DNA of 64,000 nt from Nocardioidaceae bacterium (GCA_018672315.1 CP076053.1:1909827-1973826); one strand, 5' to 3'; counted from the first letter of the stretch, positions 20,090 through 28,938 are shown. Notes: generated by a model not told the origin, from the letters alone. Program-made: numbers and translations.

Positions 20090-20149
20090 CACCAGCAGCA
20101 CCCCTCTAGCCCGAGTACCTGACACGGCTCGGGAGGAACGAGAGACATA

Positions 20150-20725
20150 ATGCCTACCCCCAAGAAGGGCACCCGCTTCGGCGGCAGCCCCGCCCACCAG
20201 CGGCTCATCGTCGCCAACCTCGCGACGCAGCTCTTCGAGCACGGCGCCGTGCGTACGACCGAGGCCAAGGCCCGGCTGCTGCGCCCGCACGCCGAGAAGC
20301 TGATCACCAAGGCGAAGAAGGGCGACCTGCACAACCGCCGCGAGGTCCTCAAGACCATCCGCGACAAGTCGGTCGTCCACACCCTCTTCACCGAGATCGG
20401 CCCGATGTTCGCCGAGCGTCCCGGCGGCTACACCCGCATCACCAAGATCGGCCCCCGCAAGGGCGACAACGCCCCCATGGCCGTCATCGAGCTGGTGACC
20501 GAGGCGTACGAGCCGAAGGCAGGCACCGGTGCGGGCAACGTGCAGTCCGGCCGGGCCACGGCGCCTGCCGAGGAGCCGACCGCCGAGACCGCGTCCGACG
20601 ACGACGCGCTCCCGGGCACCCCGGACAACCCGGTGCAGGTCGACTCCGAGGGCGAGGCCGACGAGGTCGAGTCCCCCGAGGGGGGCATCGAGGCCACCCC
20701 CGAGGACGCCGACAAGCAGGACTGA
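20150..20725 (+). CDS. rplQ: Ribosomal protein L17 with acidic C-terminal extension
   Basis: 191 residues. The first ~120 are canonical ([32 protein letters not shown]-like [35 protein letters not shown]). The last ~65 residues are rich in Glu, Asp, Ala and Pro, an extension frequent in actinobacteria and probably disordered. GGGAGGAACGAGAG precedes the ATG. Last gene of the ribosomal run. Confidence 0.97.
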   Translation: MPTPKKGTRFGGSPAHQRLIVANLATQLFEHGAVRTTEAKARLLRPHAEKLITKAKKGDLHNRREVLKTIRDKSVVHTLFTEIGPMFAERPGGYTRITKIGPRKGDNAPMAVIELVTEAYEPKAGTGAGNVQSGRATAPAEEPTAETASDDDALPGTPDNPVQVDSEGEADEVESPEGGIEATPEDADKQD

Positions 20726-20765
20726 GCAGCACCCGCACCACGACGTCAGTCACGGCGTCACTTCG

Positions 20766-20795
20766 CAGGCCCGTCCCCGACCGGGGGCGGGCCTG
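20766..20795 (+). terminator. Terminator after rplQ
   Basis: CAGGCCCGTCCCC and GGGGGCGGGCCTG form a 13-bp stem (one G-U pair) with a GACC loop, between rplQ and truA. It should end most transcription from the ribosomal superoperon, with some read-through into truA. Confidence 0.75.
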
Positions 20796-20838
20796 TGGTG
20801 TGTCCGGGGCGAGGAGCGCCGTTTGGGAGGATGGGGGG

Positions 20839-21702
20839 ATGCGGCTCCGGATGGACCTGGCCTACGACGGGACCGACTTCCACGGCTGGGCCGCCCAACC
20901 CGGCCTGCGCACCGTGCAGGGCGAGCTCGAGGCCGGCCTGGCCACGGTGCTGCGTGTCCCCGAGGTGGCGGTGACGTGCGCCGGGCGTACGGACGCCGGG
21001 GTGCACGCCCGCGGTCAGGTCGTGCACGTCGACGTCGACCGTCCGGTGCTCGAGGGAGCCCGAGGCCGCGGCCCCGACGACGCGCCCACGTCGCTGCGCC
21101 GGCGCCTGCACGGGGTGCTGCCCGCGGACGTGCGCGTCCACGACGTGCAGGAGGCCCCGCCGGGGTTCGACGCGCGCTTCGGTGCCCTGTGGCGGCGCTA
21201 CGCCTACCGCGTCGCCGACGCGGGCGTACGCCACGACCCCCTCACGCGGGGGCACGTGCTCGCCTGGCCGCGTCCGCTGGACCTCGACCTGCTCGACGAG
21301 GCGGCGAGCCGGCTCGTCGGTGAGCACGACTTCGCGGCCTTCTGCAAGCGCCGTGAAGGGGCCACGACGATCCGTAGGCTGCTGGAGCTCCGCTGGGAGC
21401 GGGACGCCGCGGGCGTCGCCACCGCGACGGTGCGCGCGGACGCCTTCTGCCACTCGATGGTGCGCGCCCTGGTCGGTTGTCTCCTCGTCGTCGGGGAGGG
21501 CAACAGGCCGCCGGAGTGGGCCGGGCAGGTGCTCGCCGCCGGCGTACGCGACCCCGCCGTGCGCGTCGCTCCCGCGCACGGGCTCACGCTCGAGGAGGTC
21601 CGCTACCCCGACGACGACGAGCTCGCAGCCCAGGCCGAGCGGGCTCGCGTCGTGCGTACGCTGCCGCCCACCCAGGACGCCCAGGACGCCCAGGACTCCT
21701 GA
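20839..21702 (+). CDS. truA: tRNA pseudouridine(38-40) synthase TruA
   Basis: 287 residues from the ATG at 20839 (GGAGGATGGGGG just before; the longer frame from 20800 is less likely). [16 protein letters not shown] opens the domain, and [17 protein letters not shown] holds the catalytic Asp in GRTDAGVHA. Later motifs [16 protein letters not shown] and [13 protein letters not shown] fit. Modifies U38-40 in tRNA anticodon arms. Classic rplQ-truA order. Convergent with the next gene, 8 nt apart. Confidence 0.95.
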   Translation: MRLRMDLAYDGTDFHGWAAQPGLRTVQGELEAGLATVLRVPEVAVTCAGRTDAGVHARGQVVHVDVDRPVLEGARGRGPDDAPTSLRRRLHGVLPADVRVHDVQEAPPGFDARFGALWRRYAYRVADAGVRHDPLTRGHVLAWPRPLDLDLLDEAASRLVGEHDFAAFCKRREGATTIRRLLELRWERDAAGVATATVRADAFCHSMVRALVGCLLVVGEGNRPPEWAGQVLAAGVRDPAVRVAPAHGLTLEEVRYPDDDELAAQAERARVVRTLPPTQDAQDAQDS

Positions 21703-21710
21703 CCGGCCCG

Positions 21711-23117
21711 TCAGCCCGCGGAGGCGGGGGCCAGAGGGTGGCGGCGCGACGGGAGCAGCTCGTGGGCGAGCCGGGTGGTCTGCGTCCTGAGGTCGGGGAC
21801 GGCCGTCACCTCCCACTCGTGGGCGCCGCGTCGTCCGGCCCCGAGCACGGTGAGTCCGATCTCGGCGCGGCCGGAGGCGTCCAGGGGGTGACCGTCGACG
21901 TCGACGTCCACGCCGAGCCCCAGCCGGTGGGGACGCAGGGTGCCTGTCTCGAGGAGCCTGTCCACCAGCGGGTTCCACCCGGCAGTCGGGACGGGGCGGG
22001 GGCCGGTCGCGTTGACCACCAGACCCGCCGCCGAGGGGTCGACCGCGTCGGGGTGGTCGAGCACGACGGTCCGGTCGCGCATCAGCCGACGCATCAGGTC
22101 GGCGCTGTCGGGCGCCATGCGGTGCCGCAGCGTCTCCCAGGTGCGGGCGTGCTCGGCGACGAAGCGGTGCTGCTCGGCGGCGGTGAAGCCCGCCCACAGC
22201 GAGTTCGCGCGGGCGCGCACGGCGTCGACGACCGGCCGCCACGGCGTGCCGGTCTCCCGGCACGCGGCCAGCTGTGCCGTGAGCGCTGCGACGACGTCGT
22301 CGAGTCGCTCACCGCCGGGTGCCGGCACGTGGTCGAGACGGCGCGTGGCCGTGGTGTGCGCGGTCGGGAGCGCGCCGGTGCGGGAGCAGACCGTGAAGCG
22401 CAGGTCGGGTCGGTCGTGGTGCAGGGCGCAGACGACGTCGACCATGGTGAGACCGGACCCGATGACCAGCACCTCCCGGGCGGATGCCGCCGCGGCGGTG
22501 AGGTCGGTCGCCCACGGGTCGGGCACGTAGCGGGCTCCCGGCAGCCCCCCGACCGCGCGTTCGAGGTGAGGCAGCCGGGCCGGGGGAGGCGTGCCGAGCG
22601 CAAGCACGACGTGGTCGGCGACGAGCTCGCGTCGCTGGCCGCCGGTGCGCACGACCACGAGGTGCGTACGCCGTCGGCGACCGCCGCGCGTGGAGTCCCG
22701 CAGCCGTCGCAGGTCGACGGCCTCGCCCACGGTGCGGGCGAAGAGGGACCCCGGCGGGACCGGGGTGGTGTCGGCGAGGTCGCGCAGGTAGCGGCCGTAG
22801 AGCGCTCGCGGGACGAAGGAGGTGCCGGTGACGCCGAGCCCGCGTCGGGCCGCCCAGCGGACGAGGTGGTCGGGGTCGCCGTCGACGGCGCTGAGGCGCC
22901 CGGCGTAGTTGTTCAGCAGGTGCCAGGGGTGCTCGCTGCGGTAGGGCAGTCCGGGGCCCACCGGCCCGTGGCGCTCGACGACGGTCACGGCGACGGGTGT
23001 CGCGGCGTCGGCGCGGTCGAGCACGGCCCGGGCGGCCATCACGGCGGCGGCTCCACCGCCGACGACCACGACGCGCAGCGGCGGGGGAGGGGTGGGACGT
23101 GCGGGGGGAAGGACCAC
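21711..23117 (-). CDS. FAD/NAD(P)-binding protein (PF13454-type)
   Basis: 468 residues from GTG at 23117, after AGAGGAGACAGCC. An N-terminal dinucleotide fold (VVVVGGGAAAVMAARAVL) is followed by GPVGPGLPYRSEHPWHLLNN, then a second nucleotide motif VLVIGSGLTMVDVV and the ATG-type VVNATGPRP. This layout matches the FAD/NAD(P)-binding family of the HcaE/YdhS type with a Gly-Leu-Pro-Tyr motif after the flavin site. Substrate unknown. It stands alone, with a low-GC palindrome directly upstream that looks like a repressor site. Confidence 0.82.
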   Translation of the reverse strand: MVLPPARPTPPPPLRVVVVGGGAAAVMAARAVLDRADAATPVAVTVVERHGPVGPGLPYRSEHPWHLLNNYAGRLSAVDGDPDHLVRWAARRGLGVTGTSFVPRALYGRYLRDLADTTPVPPGSLFARTVGEAVDLRRLRDSTRGGRRRRTHLVVVRTGGQRRELVADHVVLALGTPPPARLPHLERAVGGLPGARYVPDPWATDLTAAAASAREVLVIGSGLTMVDVVCALHHDRPDLRFTVCSRTGALPTAHTTATRRLDHVPAPGGERLDDVVAALTAQLAACRETGTPWRPVVDAVRARANSLWAGFTAAEQHRFVAEHARTWETLRHRMAPDSADLMRRLMRDRTVVLDHPDAVDPSAAGLVVNATGPRPVPTAGWNPLVDRLLETGTLRPHRLGLGVDVDVDGHPLDASGRAEIGLTVLGAGRRGAHEWEVTAVPDLRTQTTRLAHELLPSRRHPLAPASAG

Positions 23118-23131
23118 GGCTGTCTCCTCTG

Positions 23132-23157
23132 GTAAGCGATAAAGACTATCGACTTAC
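23132..23157 (-). promoter_or_regulatory. Palindromic operator candidate before the FAD-protein gene
   Basis: GTAAGCGATA (23132-23141) and TATCGACTTAC (23147-23157) are inverted copies with one inserted base around a 5-nt centre, in an AT-rich patch that stands out from the surrounding sequence. It begins 15 nt upstream of the GTG, so a bound dimer would cover the promoter or start. A MarR- or TetR-type regulator is plausible; none is adjacent. Confidence 0.45.
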
Positions 23158-23195
23158 TAGAGATTAGATCACGTTGTGGAGGACCGCCCCGCGAC

Positions 23196-25649
23196 TCACC
23201 GACCGACGCGGAACCGCAGACGCTCCGAGGCCTTCGTCGCGCCCTCGCCGCTGTAGCGCACGACCACCACGTGGGAGCCGGCCGACAGCCGTCCGAGCCG
23301 GACGGTCGACCGCTCGCCGGTGACCGCGCGCGTCGCCTTCTCGGTGCCGTCGAGCAGCACCGTCACGGTGCCCGTCGGCCGCAGCCCGGGTGTGCGTACG
23401 CCGATGCTCAGGGTCGCCCTGCGGCGTTCGGTGCTCACGCGCGCGGAGATCGACGGCTTCGCGAGCACCGCGCGGCGCACCGGGACGACGATCTCGCCGC
23501 GGTCCCAGTCGGTCGCCGTGGCCCGCACCCGCAGGGAGATGCGGTGGCCGACGTCGGCGGGAGTGAGTGTGTACGTCGCCTCGTCCGCCCCCGCGACGGG
23601 CTCGCCGTCGCGCAGCCACCGCAGTGTCGTGCGTACGCCCCGCGCGTCGATCTCACCGCGCCGCAGCGACAGGGTGCGACCGACGACCGGTCGGCCCTCC
23701 ACACGGGGGTCGGTGGTCCAGGCGAGACGTCCGTAGGTCGGCACCACCGGCCGTGACGTCGAGCTGATCGGCCGGTAGCCGGCCGCGGTGAGCCGCTGCT
23801 CGACGACGACCTCCGCACCCACCAGGTCGCGGGTCAGGCGCAGGGTCCGGCCGGTCTCCCCGGTGATCGGCATGCCGTCGGCGAGCCAGCGGTAGCGCAC
23901 CTCGTCGGGCTCCACCGACCACTCCCCGAGGGTCGAGGTCAGGGTCTGACCCGTCCAGGCCGTGCCCTCGATGCCCGGCCGGGTGACGCGTCGCACGTCG
24001 CCGCGGGCGGTGCCGGTGAGGGCGGAGGCGTACGCCACGACGTCGCGGTAGCCGGGACGGGAGGCGGTGATCCGTGCCGAGATGCGGGTGTGCACGTGGC
24101 TCGCCGCCGGGGTGAAGGTGCGACCCGTCGCGCCGGGGATGTCGGTGCCGTCGGCCATCCACTGCACGCCGAAGGTGGGCGTGCGCGACCAGCGGCCGAG
24201 GTCCAGGCCGAGCTCACGACCGACCTTCGGCGTCCCGGTGACCGTGGGCGCCTTCTGCGTGACCAGGGTCCCGAGGTCCACCGGGGTGCTGGCCCGGGTC
24301 GTGGCCGACGCGGTGCGGTAGCCGTCCTTGGTCGCCGTGACCGTCACGCTCAGACGAGCGCCGAGCTGCTCCACGGCGGGGGTGAAGCCGCGTGAGGTCG
24401 CCTCGGGGATCGCGGTGCCGTCGGCGCGCCACTGGTAGCTGAAGGAGGTGCCCGCGGGCCAGCCGCCGGGCTCGGCGCGCAGCCTGGCGCCGACCCGCGG
24501 GTCGTCGGGCAGGGTGGGCGGCGCGGTCTGGGTCAGCGTCCCGGGTGCGACGCGGGCGCTGGGCGCGGAGGCCGCGGCGAGGGGCTTGTAGCCGAGCAGG
24601 TCCTGGCGTGCGCGCACGGTGATGGGCTTGTCGAGGTCCTCGGGTCGGGGCGTGTACGTCTCCCCGGTCGCTCCCGGCACGGGCCGGCCGCCGACGAACC
24701 ACTGCAGCGCGGGGGCGGCGGCGGGTCGCGTACGCCCGGTGGCGGCCGTCAGGGGCACGCCCACCTCGGGGGTGCCGCGCACCACGGGCTCGCGCTTGAG
24801 CTCGAGCAGCCCGCGCTTGACCTTGGGAGTGCGGGGGCTCTGCGCGACACCGGTCTTGACGTCGTCGCCACGGGCGACGGTCCGCACCGTGATGCGCGCG
24901 CCGGCCAGCTCACCGGACAGGCGCAGGCGTCTGCCCTCGACGCCCGGGATGCGACGACCGTCGGCGAACCAGGCGTAGCTGAGCTCGGGGCTGATGGTCG
25001 TCGGCCACCAGCGGCCGCGGTCGGCGACGAGCGCCTCCCCGACCTGGGTGACGCCCTCGAGCGACGGCTTCTCCAGGGCCTTGAAGCGCAGGGGCTTGAA
25101 GTGGATGAAGCCCTCCGGGTAGGAGGAGGTGCCGCGGAACAGGGTGCGCTGGCCGTACCCGCCGCGGGTGGCGTAGTTGTACTCCTCGATCTTCACCCAC
25201 CCGGCGCCGGCGGCCATCACGTACGCCACGTGCCCCGGCGTGGAGCCCGGGGAGTTCTGGGGCCACCAGGCGACCGCCCCGCGGGTGGGAGCGTTGTTGA
25301 CCTGGATGCCGAGCCCGCGGGCGACCCCGGCCCAGTAGCCGGCGTCGCTCCAGCGCGGTCCGAGGAAGTAGTTGTGGAACGCGACGCCCTTGTCGTTGTT
25401 CAGACGCCAGGCGACGAAGGAGGTGCACTCGCGGTTCCAGAAGTTCCACGGGTCCGCGACGCCGTCCTGCACGACGTTCTTCAGGCGGCTCGGGTAGTCG
25501 TCGACACCGACGCGCGCCTGCGCCGGCGAGGCGGTGAGAGGGGCGAGAGCAAGGGTCGCGACCGCCAGCGCCGCGACAGTTCGCCACCGGGGTCTGCCCT
25601 GGTGTCGGCACAGGGACGCGTGGGACGCGTGGTGTGTCGAGTGACCCAT
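23196..25649 (-). CDS. Secreted CHAP-domain hydrolase with Ig-like repeats
   Basis: 817 residues. A signal peptide (ALAVATLALAPLTASPAQA, about 27-45) is followed by a CHAP domain with ECTSFVAWRLN (Cys75), PGHVAYVMAAG (His140) and IEEYNY (Glu155/Asn158), the papain-like catalytic set of peptidoglycan amidases or endopeptidases. About six to seven ~85-residue repeats follow, each with a GTPKVGREL-like opening, W.ADG.PIPGATGRT-type turn and a closing VTA...GY motif, then a terminal Big_3-like domain with LLDGTEKATRAV. Likely exported to act on or bind the cell wall. No SD is present; TAGCGT lies 8 nt before the ATG, suggesting a leaderless mRNA. Confidence 0.87.
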   Translation of the reverse strand: MGHSTHHASHASLCRHQGRPRWRTVAALAVATLALAPLTASPAQARVGVDDYPSRLKNVVQDGVADPWNFWNRECTSFVAWRLNNDKGVAFHNYFLGPRWSDAGYWAGVARGLGIQVNNAPTRGAVAWWPQNSPGSTPGHVAYVMAAGAGWVKIEEYNYATRGGYGQRTLFRGTSSYPEGFIHFKPLRFKALEKPSLEGVTQVGEALVADRGRWWPTTISPELSYAWFADGRRIPGVEGRRLRLSGELAGARITVRTVARGDDVKTGVAQSPRTPKVKRGLLELKREPVVRGTPEVGVPLTAATGRTRPAAAPALQWFVGGRPVPGATGETYTPRPEDLDKPITVRARQDLLGYKPLAAASAPSARVAPGTLTQTAPPTLPDDPRVGARLRAEPGGWPAGTSFSYQWRADGTAIPEATSRGFTPAVEQLGARLSVTVTATKDGYRTASATTRASTPVDLGTLVTQKAPTVTGTPKVGRELGLDLGRWSRTPTFGVQWMADGTDIPGATGRTFTPAASHVHTRISARITASRPGYRDVVAYASALTGTARGDVRRVTRPGIEGTAWTGQTLTSTLGEWSVEPDEVRYRWLADGMPITGETGRTLRLTRDLVGAEVVVEQRLTAAGYRPISSTSRPVVPTYGRLAWTTDPRVEGRPVVGRTLSLRRGEIDARGVRTTLRWLRDGEPVAGADEATYTLTPADVGHRISLRVRATATDWDRGEIVVPVRRAVLAKPSISARVSTERRRATLSIGVRTPGLRPTGTVTVLLDGTEKATRAVTGERSTVRLGRLSAGSHVVVVRYSGEGATKASERLRFRVGR

Positions 25650-25657
25650 GGGACTCG

Positions 25658-25709
25658 ACGCTAGGGGCCATCGCGGCGCGCGTCTCCCTTACCGCAGATT
25701 CGGCGGTAA
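25658..25709 (-). promoter_or_regulatory. Leaderless promoter and inverted repeat of the CHAP gene
   Basis: On the minus strand TAGCGT (25663-25658) is a -10 candidate 8 nt before the ATG. Upstream, TTACCGC (25689-25695) and GCGGTAA (25703-25709) form a perfect inverted repeat with a 7-nt centre, placed where an activator upstream of the -35 would bind. Confidence 0.4.
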
Positions 25710-25751
25710 AGACAGGAATGCGTACGGCGTGTCGCGTCGTGTCCGGTCGGG

Positions 25752-26300
25752 TCAGGAGCGTTGCCGGTGCGCGTCGCGCCGGCGCGCACGGCGGAAGCCC
25801 CCGGCCACCACGACGCCGAGGGCTGCCCCGAGCAGGGCGCCGACACCGTTGAGCAGCACGTCGTCGATGTCGAAGGCCCGGCCGAGGCTGAGCTGGGCGG
25901 TCTCGATGGCCAGCGAGCCCAGCACGCACAGGGACACGCAGTGGCGCCACCGGAGGCCGGTCGCGACCGGGAGCAGCAGGGCGACGGGCACGAACATCAC
26001 GACGTTGCCGGCGAGGTTCAGCAGGCCGAGGTCGCGGTTGCTGTTGAGCAGGGCCCGGCGGATGCCGTCACCGGGCATCAGGTTGACGCCGTTGGCCGCA
26101 CCGCCCGGCTCCCCGCCGGTCAGGGTCACCACGAGCACGGCGGCGATGGCCCCGAGCAGCAGCACCCGGCTGGCGCGGGCGACGGCGGAGTACGGGTCAC
26201 CGCGCAGCCAGGCGGGACGCGCCACCGCGTACGCCGCGGCGCAGCCGGCGACGACCGCGAGGAGCAGCAGCTCCAGTGGGACGTAGCTCAGCGCGGACAC
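25752..26300 (-). CDS. VanZ-family membrane protein
   Basis: 182 residues from GTG at 26300, preceded by GGAGGATGGGTCC; a longer frame to 26375 lacks a good site. Four to five hydrophobic helices and the VanZ motifs NLAGNVVMFVPVALLLPV, SLAIETAQLSLGRAFDIDD and LLNGVGALLGA are present. VanZ-like proteins alter glycopeptide resistance in enterococci, but most actinobacterial ones are of unknown role. It lies head-to-tail before the CHAP gene with 102 nt between them. Confidence 0.9.
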   Translation of the reverse strand: MSALSYVPLELLLLAVVAGCAAAYAVARPAWLRGDPYSAVARASRVLLLGAIAAVLVVTLTGGEPGGAANGVNLMPGDGIRRALLNSNRDLGLLNLAGNVVMFVPVALLLPVATGLRWRHCVSLCVLGSLAIETAQLSLGRAFDIDDVLLNGVGALLGAALGVVVAGGFRRARRRDAHRQRS

Positions 26301-26364
26301 GGACCCATCCTCCCCTCCGCACCTGCGGGCACGCTGCGGGCACGCGAGGAGCCACCTGAGAGCA

Positions 26365-26433
26365 ACAGGCATCACCGTCGTCCGCCGGGGTGCGCCCCGC
26401 TCGGCGTGCCGCGTCGGTCGCCGTGATGCCTGT
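26365..26433 (-). repeat. Inverted repeat between hydrolase and VanZ genes
   Basis: ACAGGCATCAC (26365-26375) and GTGATGCCTGT (26423-26433) are perfect 11-nt arms with a GC-rich 47-nt centre, just after the hydrolase stop codon. It may end that transcript or be a cruciform-forming element. Confidence 0.5.
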
Positions 26434-26438
26434 CGGTC

Positions 26439-27377
26439 TCAGCGCCCCTCGGTGCCGACGACGCCGCGGAGGAAGTCCACCTGCGCGGCCACCGACCGCT
26501 CGAACGGCTCACCGAGGTAGATGTCGAAGTGGCCGACCGCCTCCCGGTGGACGGTCACGGGTCCGGCGGCCTTCTCGGCGACGGCCTCGACCGCGGCCAC
26601 GGGGGCGATCGAGTCCTGCTCGGCGATCACGAGCATCACCGGCATCGTCAGGCTCGCCGCCGCGCTGACCGGACGGTTCATCGAGATCGGCAGGATGCCT
26701 GAGGCCTTCATGCGGTTCTCGAAGGTCGGCCCTGCGATGGCGGAGTAGCCGGGTAGGGCGTCGGACGCGGTGATCGCGGCCAGCGTGCCGGGCTCCGCGA
26801 CGATCGGGATCTCGGGCTCGGGCCGTCCCGCCGCGCGCATGGCGGCCGCCCGCAGCGCGACGCCGCTGAGCTTCGCGAGCTGGGCGGGCCCGGCGTAGGA
26901 CAGGATCTGCGCGACCGCGCGCGCCCCGTCCATCGCCGCGCCCTGGCTGATCACACCGGCCACCCGCCGGTCGGCGGCTGCGACGGCGACCACGTGGCCG
27001 CCGGAGTAGGAGCTGCCCCACAGCACGACGCGGTCGGGGTCGACGTCGGGGAGGTCCCGCACCTGGTCGAGCACCGCGACGTAGTCCTCACGGTGGCGGC
27101 GGTGGTCGACGCGCTGCCGGGTCGCGTCGGTGCCGTCGTCGGAGTCCGACGTGCCGAAGCCGCGGTAGTCGAAGAGCACCACGTCCGCGCCCGCCGCGGC
27201 GAAGCGCTCGGCGAAGGGCAGCAGGCCCGAGTCCTTCGTGCAGCCGAAGCCGTGCGCCATCACCACGCACGGCCGGCCCGCCCCGGTCGCCCACCGGTCG
27301 TGGTCGGCGCGCAGGTGCCACGCCCCCAGGCGTACGCCGTGGCTGGTCAGGTCGATGTCGCGCGGCTCGGTCCCCAT
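26439..27377 (-). CDS. Alpha/beta hydrolase (Xaa-Pro/serine-aminopeptidase-like)
   Basis: 312 residues. The oxyanion motif VVMAHGFGCTKDSG and the nucleophile elbow LWGSSYSGGHV (G-x-S-x-G) precede the acid in AEQDSIAP and the catalytic His in AVGHFDIYLG. The closest pattern is the dienelactone hydrolase/S9-like family. Soluble, no signal peptide. Substrate unknown. The ATG at 27377 has no SD, but TAGCGT ends 6 nt before it, so a leaderless mRNA is likely. Divergent from the secreted-protein/kinase operon, with 11-nt direct repeats in between. Confidence 0.85.
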   Translation of the reverse strand: MGTEPRDIDLTSHGVRLGAWHLRADHDRWATGAGRPCVVMAHGFGCTKDSGLLPFAERFAAAGADVVLFDYRGFGTSDSDDGTDATRQRVDHRRHREDYVAVLDQVRDLPDVDPDRVVLWGSSYSGGHVVAVAAADRRVAGVISQGAAMDGARAVAQILSYAGPAQLAKLSGVALRAAAMRAAGRPEPEIPIVAEPGTLAAITASDALPGYSAIAGPTFENRMKASGILPISMNRPVSAAASLTMPVMLVIAEQDSIAPVAAVEAVAEKAAGPVTVHREAVGHFDIYLGEPFERSVAAQVDFLRGVVGTEGR

Positions 27378-27431
27378 GGCCGCACGCTAGGCCCGGGTCC
27401 GACCGCCGCGCCAGAGCTGGATGAGGGCGTT

Positions 27432-27464
27432 CTCATCGTGGCCTCACGGTGACCTCATCGTGAC
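27432..27464 (+). promoter_or_regulatory. Three tandem 11-mers, response-regulator-type box
   Basis: CTCATCGTGGC, CTCACGGTGAC and CTCATCGTGAC follow each other without gaps in the divergent spacer. An 11-nt direct-repeat period is the hallmark of OmpR/PhoB-family binding sites. The central GGTGACC is one base off the GGTGAAC unit of the PHO boxes in this window. The box ends 43 nt before the ATG at 27508. Confidence 0.5.
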
Positions 27465-27507
27465 GCCGCAGAGTCATCTCGTCAGCAACCCACCACAGGA
27501 GGACACC

Positions 27508-27951
27508 ATGAACGAGACCCACACCCGCACCGGCCTGCTGCGCCGCATCATCCCGACCACCCTGCTCGGGGTCGCCGCCGCGACCGTCGTCGGACTCATC
27601 GGCTTCTCGACGCCGACCGTCGCCTCGGCCGACGCCGACCCCGCGGTCAAGCGCGACGAGGACGTCGTGGAGATCGTGCTCGTCGACGACGACGACGACG
27701 ACACCAACAGGACCCGGGGCACCCGCACCCGCGGCGGTGCCACCAACGACGCCACCAACGACGCCACCGGCGACAGCCGCTCGCGCAACGACAACACCAA
27801 CAGCCGGTTCACGGCCGTCAGCCGCGACCGGGACGTCTCGCGCGGGGACCTGACGAAGGACTTCACCCGTGACGGCGGGGACCGCACCCGCGACTGGACG
27901 AAGAACGCCACCAACGACCGGTCGCGCAACGACACCCGCGGGGGCCGCTGA
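27508..27951 (+). CDS. Secreted Asp/Asn/Arg/Thr-rich protein
   Basis: 147 residues from the ATG after AGGAGGACACC; a longer frame from 27421 is rejected. A twin-basic-start signal peptide (LLRRIIPTTLLGVAAATVVG, then ASADA) is followed by an acidic cluster (VDDDDDDTNRTRGT) and a low-complexity tail built on NDATND, RSRND and DWTKNATND units. No cysteine and no known domain. Probably exported and disordered; Asp clusters could bind Ca2+ (inference). The kinase gene starts 3 nt after its stop, so the two are one operon. Confidence 0.7.
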   Translation: MNETHTRTGLLRRIIPTTLLGVAAATVVGLIGFSTPTVASADADPAVKRDEDVVEIVLVDDDDDDTNRTRGTRTRGGATNDATNDATGDSRSRNDNTNSRFTAVSRDRDVSRGDLTKDFTRDGGDRTRDWTKNATNDRSRNDTRGGR

Positions 27952-27954
27952 GCC

Positions 27955-28863
27955 GTGTCCGCCCTCGAGATGGAGAAGGACGCCTGGGGCCTCGCCGAGG
28001 GTGACGCCATCACCCCCGAGCTGACGACCGTCCGTCGGCTCGGGGGCGGGGCGGCGTACGAGGCCGTGCTCGCCTTCGACGAGATCACCCTCGGACCGGT
28101 GGTCGTCAAGCTCGTCCGCCCCGACCAGGTCCAGGACGCGAGCACGCTGCGCGGACTGGCCCGCGAGGTCGAGGCGCTGGAGCTCGTACGCCACCCCGCG
28201 GTCGTGCGCGCCCTGCGCCACGACCTGGACAGCGAGCGGCCCCACCTGGTGCTGGAGGCCCTGGACGGGCCGCGCCTGTCCTCGCTGATCCGCCGCTACG
28301 GTCCGCTGCAGCCCGAGCAGTACCTGCCGCTGGGGGTCGAGCTCGCCGCCGCCGCGCACTACCTGCGGCACCTGGGCTGGGTGCACCTGGACATCAAGCC
28401 GAGCAACATCATCATGGGTGCGCCGGCGAAGCTGATCGACCTGTCGGTGGCGCGGCCGGAGTTCGAGGCACGAGCGCTGACCTACGCCGTGGGAACCGAC
28501 GCCTACATGGCACCCGAGCAGTGCGTCCCGCAGCAGCTGGGGGAGCCGTCGTACGCCTCGGACGTGTGGGGCATCTGCGCCACCCTCGCCGTCGCCATCA
28601 CCGGCACCCGGGTCTTCGCGGGACAGCGAGCCACCGAGGAGGGTCGTGCGGCGACGTTGCCGCAGGTCACGGGCAGCGCGGTCGACGACCTCGCACCGCG
28701 CCTGCCGTCCGGGTTCCCGCGGGAGCTCGCCGACGTGCTCCTCGCCGGGCTGGCCCACGACCCGGCCGACCGGCCGATGCCCCACGAGATCGCGGACGCC
28801 ATCGGCCCCGTGCTGGCAGGGCTGCCCCGGGGACGCCTCGCGGGCGCCTTCAAGGTGCGGTGA
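27955..28863 (+). CDS. Serine/threonine protein kinase, soluble, divergent
   Basis: 302 residues from GTG at 27955. Kinase subdomains are visible: glycine loop RRLGGGAAYEAVL, Lys52 in VVVKLV, Glu72 region in REVEALE, catalytic loop VHLDIKPSN (Asp146, Lys148, Asn151), metal Asp162 in IDLS and GTDAYMAPEQ (180-189). HRD is HLD and DFG is DLS, so this is a non-RD kinase that may not need activation-loop phosphorylation (inference). No transmembrane segment or PASTA domain. Co-transcribed with a secreted disordered protein. The gene ends 2 nt before a convergent tRNA gene. Confidence 0.85.
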   Translation: MSALEMEKDAWGLAEGDAITPELTTVRRLGGGAAYEAVLAFDEITLGPVVVKLVRPDQVQDASTLRGLAREVEALELVRHPAVVRALRHDLDSERPHLVLEALDGPRLSSLIRRYGPLQPEQYLPLGVELAAAAHYLRHLGWVHLDIKPSNIIMGAPAKLIDLSVARPEFEARALTYAVGTDAYMAPEQCVPQQLGEPSYASDVWGICATLAVAITGTRVFAGQRATEEGRAATLPQVTGSAVDDLAPRLPSGFPRELADVLLAGLAHDPADRPMPHEIADAIGPVLAGLPRGRLAGAFKVR

Positions 28864-28865
28864 GG

Positions 28866-28938
28866 TGGGCCCCCAGGGGATCGAACCCTGAACCCACGGA
28901 TTAAAAGTCCGTTGCTCTGCCGGTTGAGCTAGAGGCCC
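28866..28938 (-). tRNA. tRNA-Lys (anticodon TTT)
   Basis: 73 nt. Acceptor GGGCCTC pairs with GGGGCCC (one G-U), D stem GCTC/GAGC, anticodon stem ACGGA/TCCGT with loop CTTTTAA, T stem CAGGG/CCCTG with TTCGATC. Anticodon TTT reads AAA/AAG. The CCA end is not encoded (ACCT). Its 5' end overlaps the last 10 nt of the upstream same-strand CDS. Confidence 0.97.
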
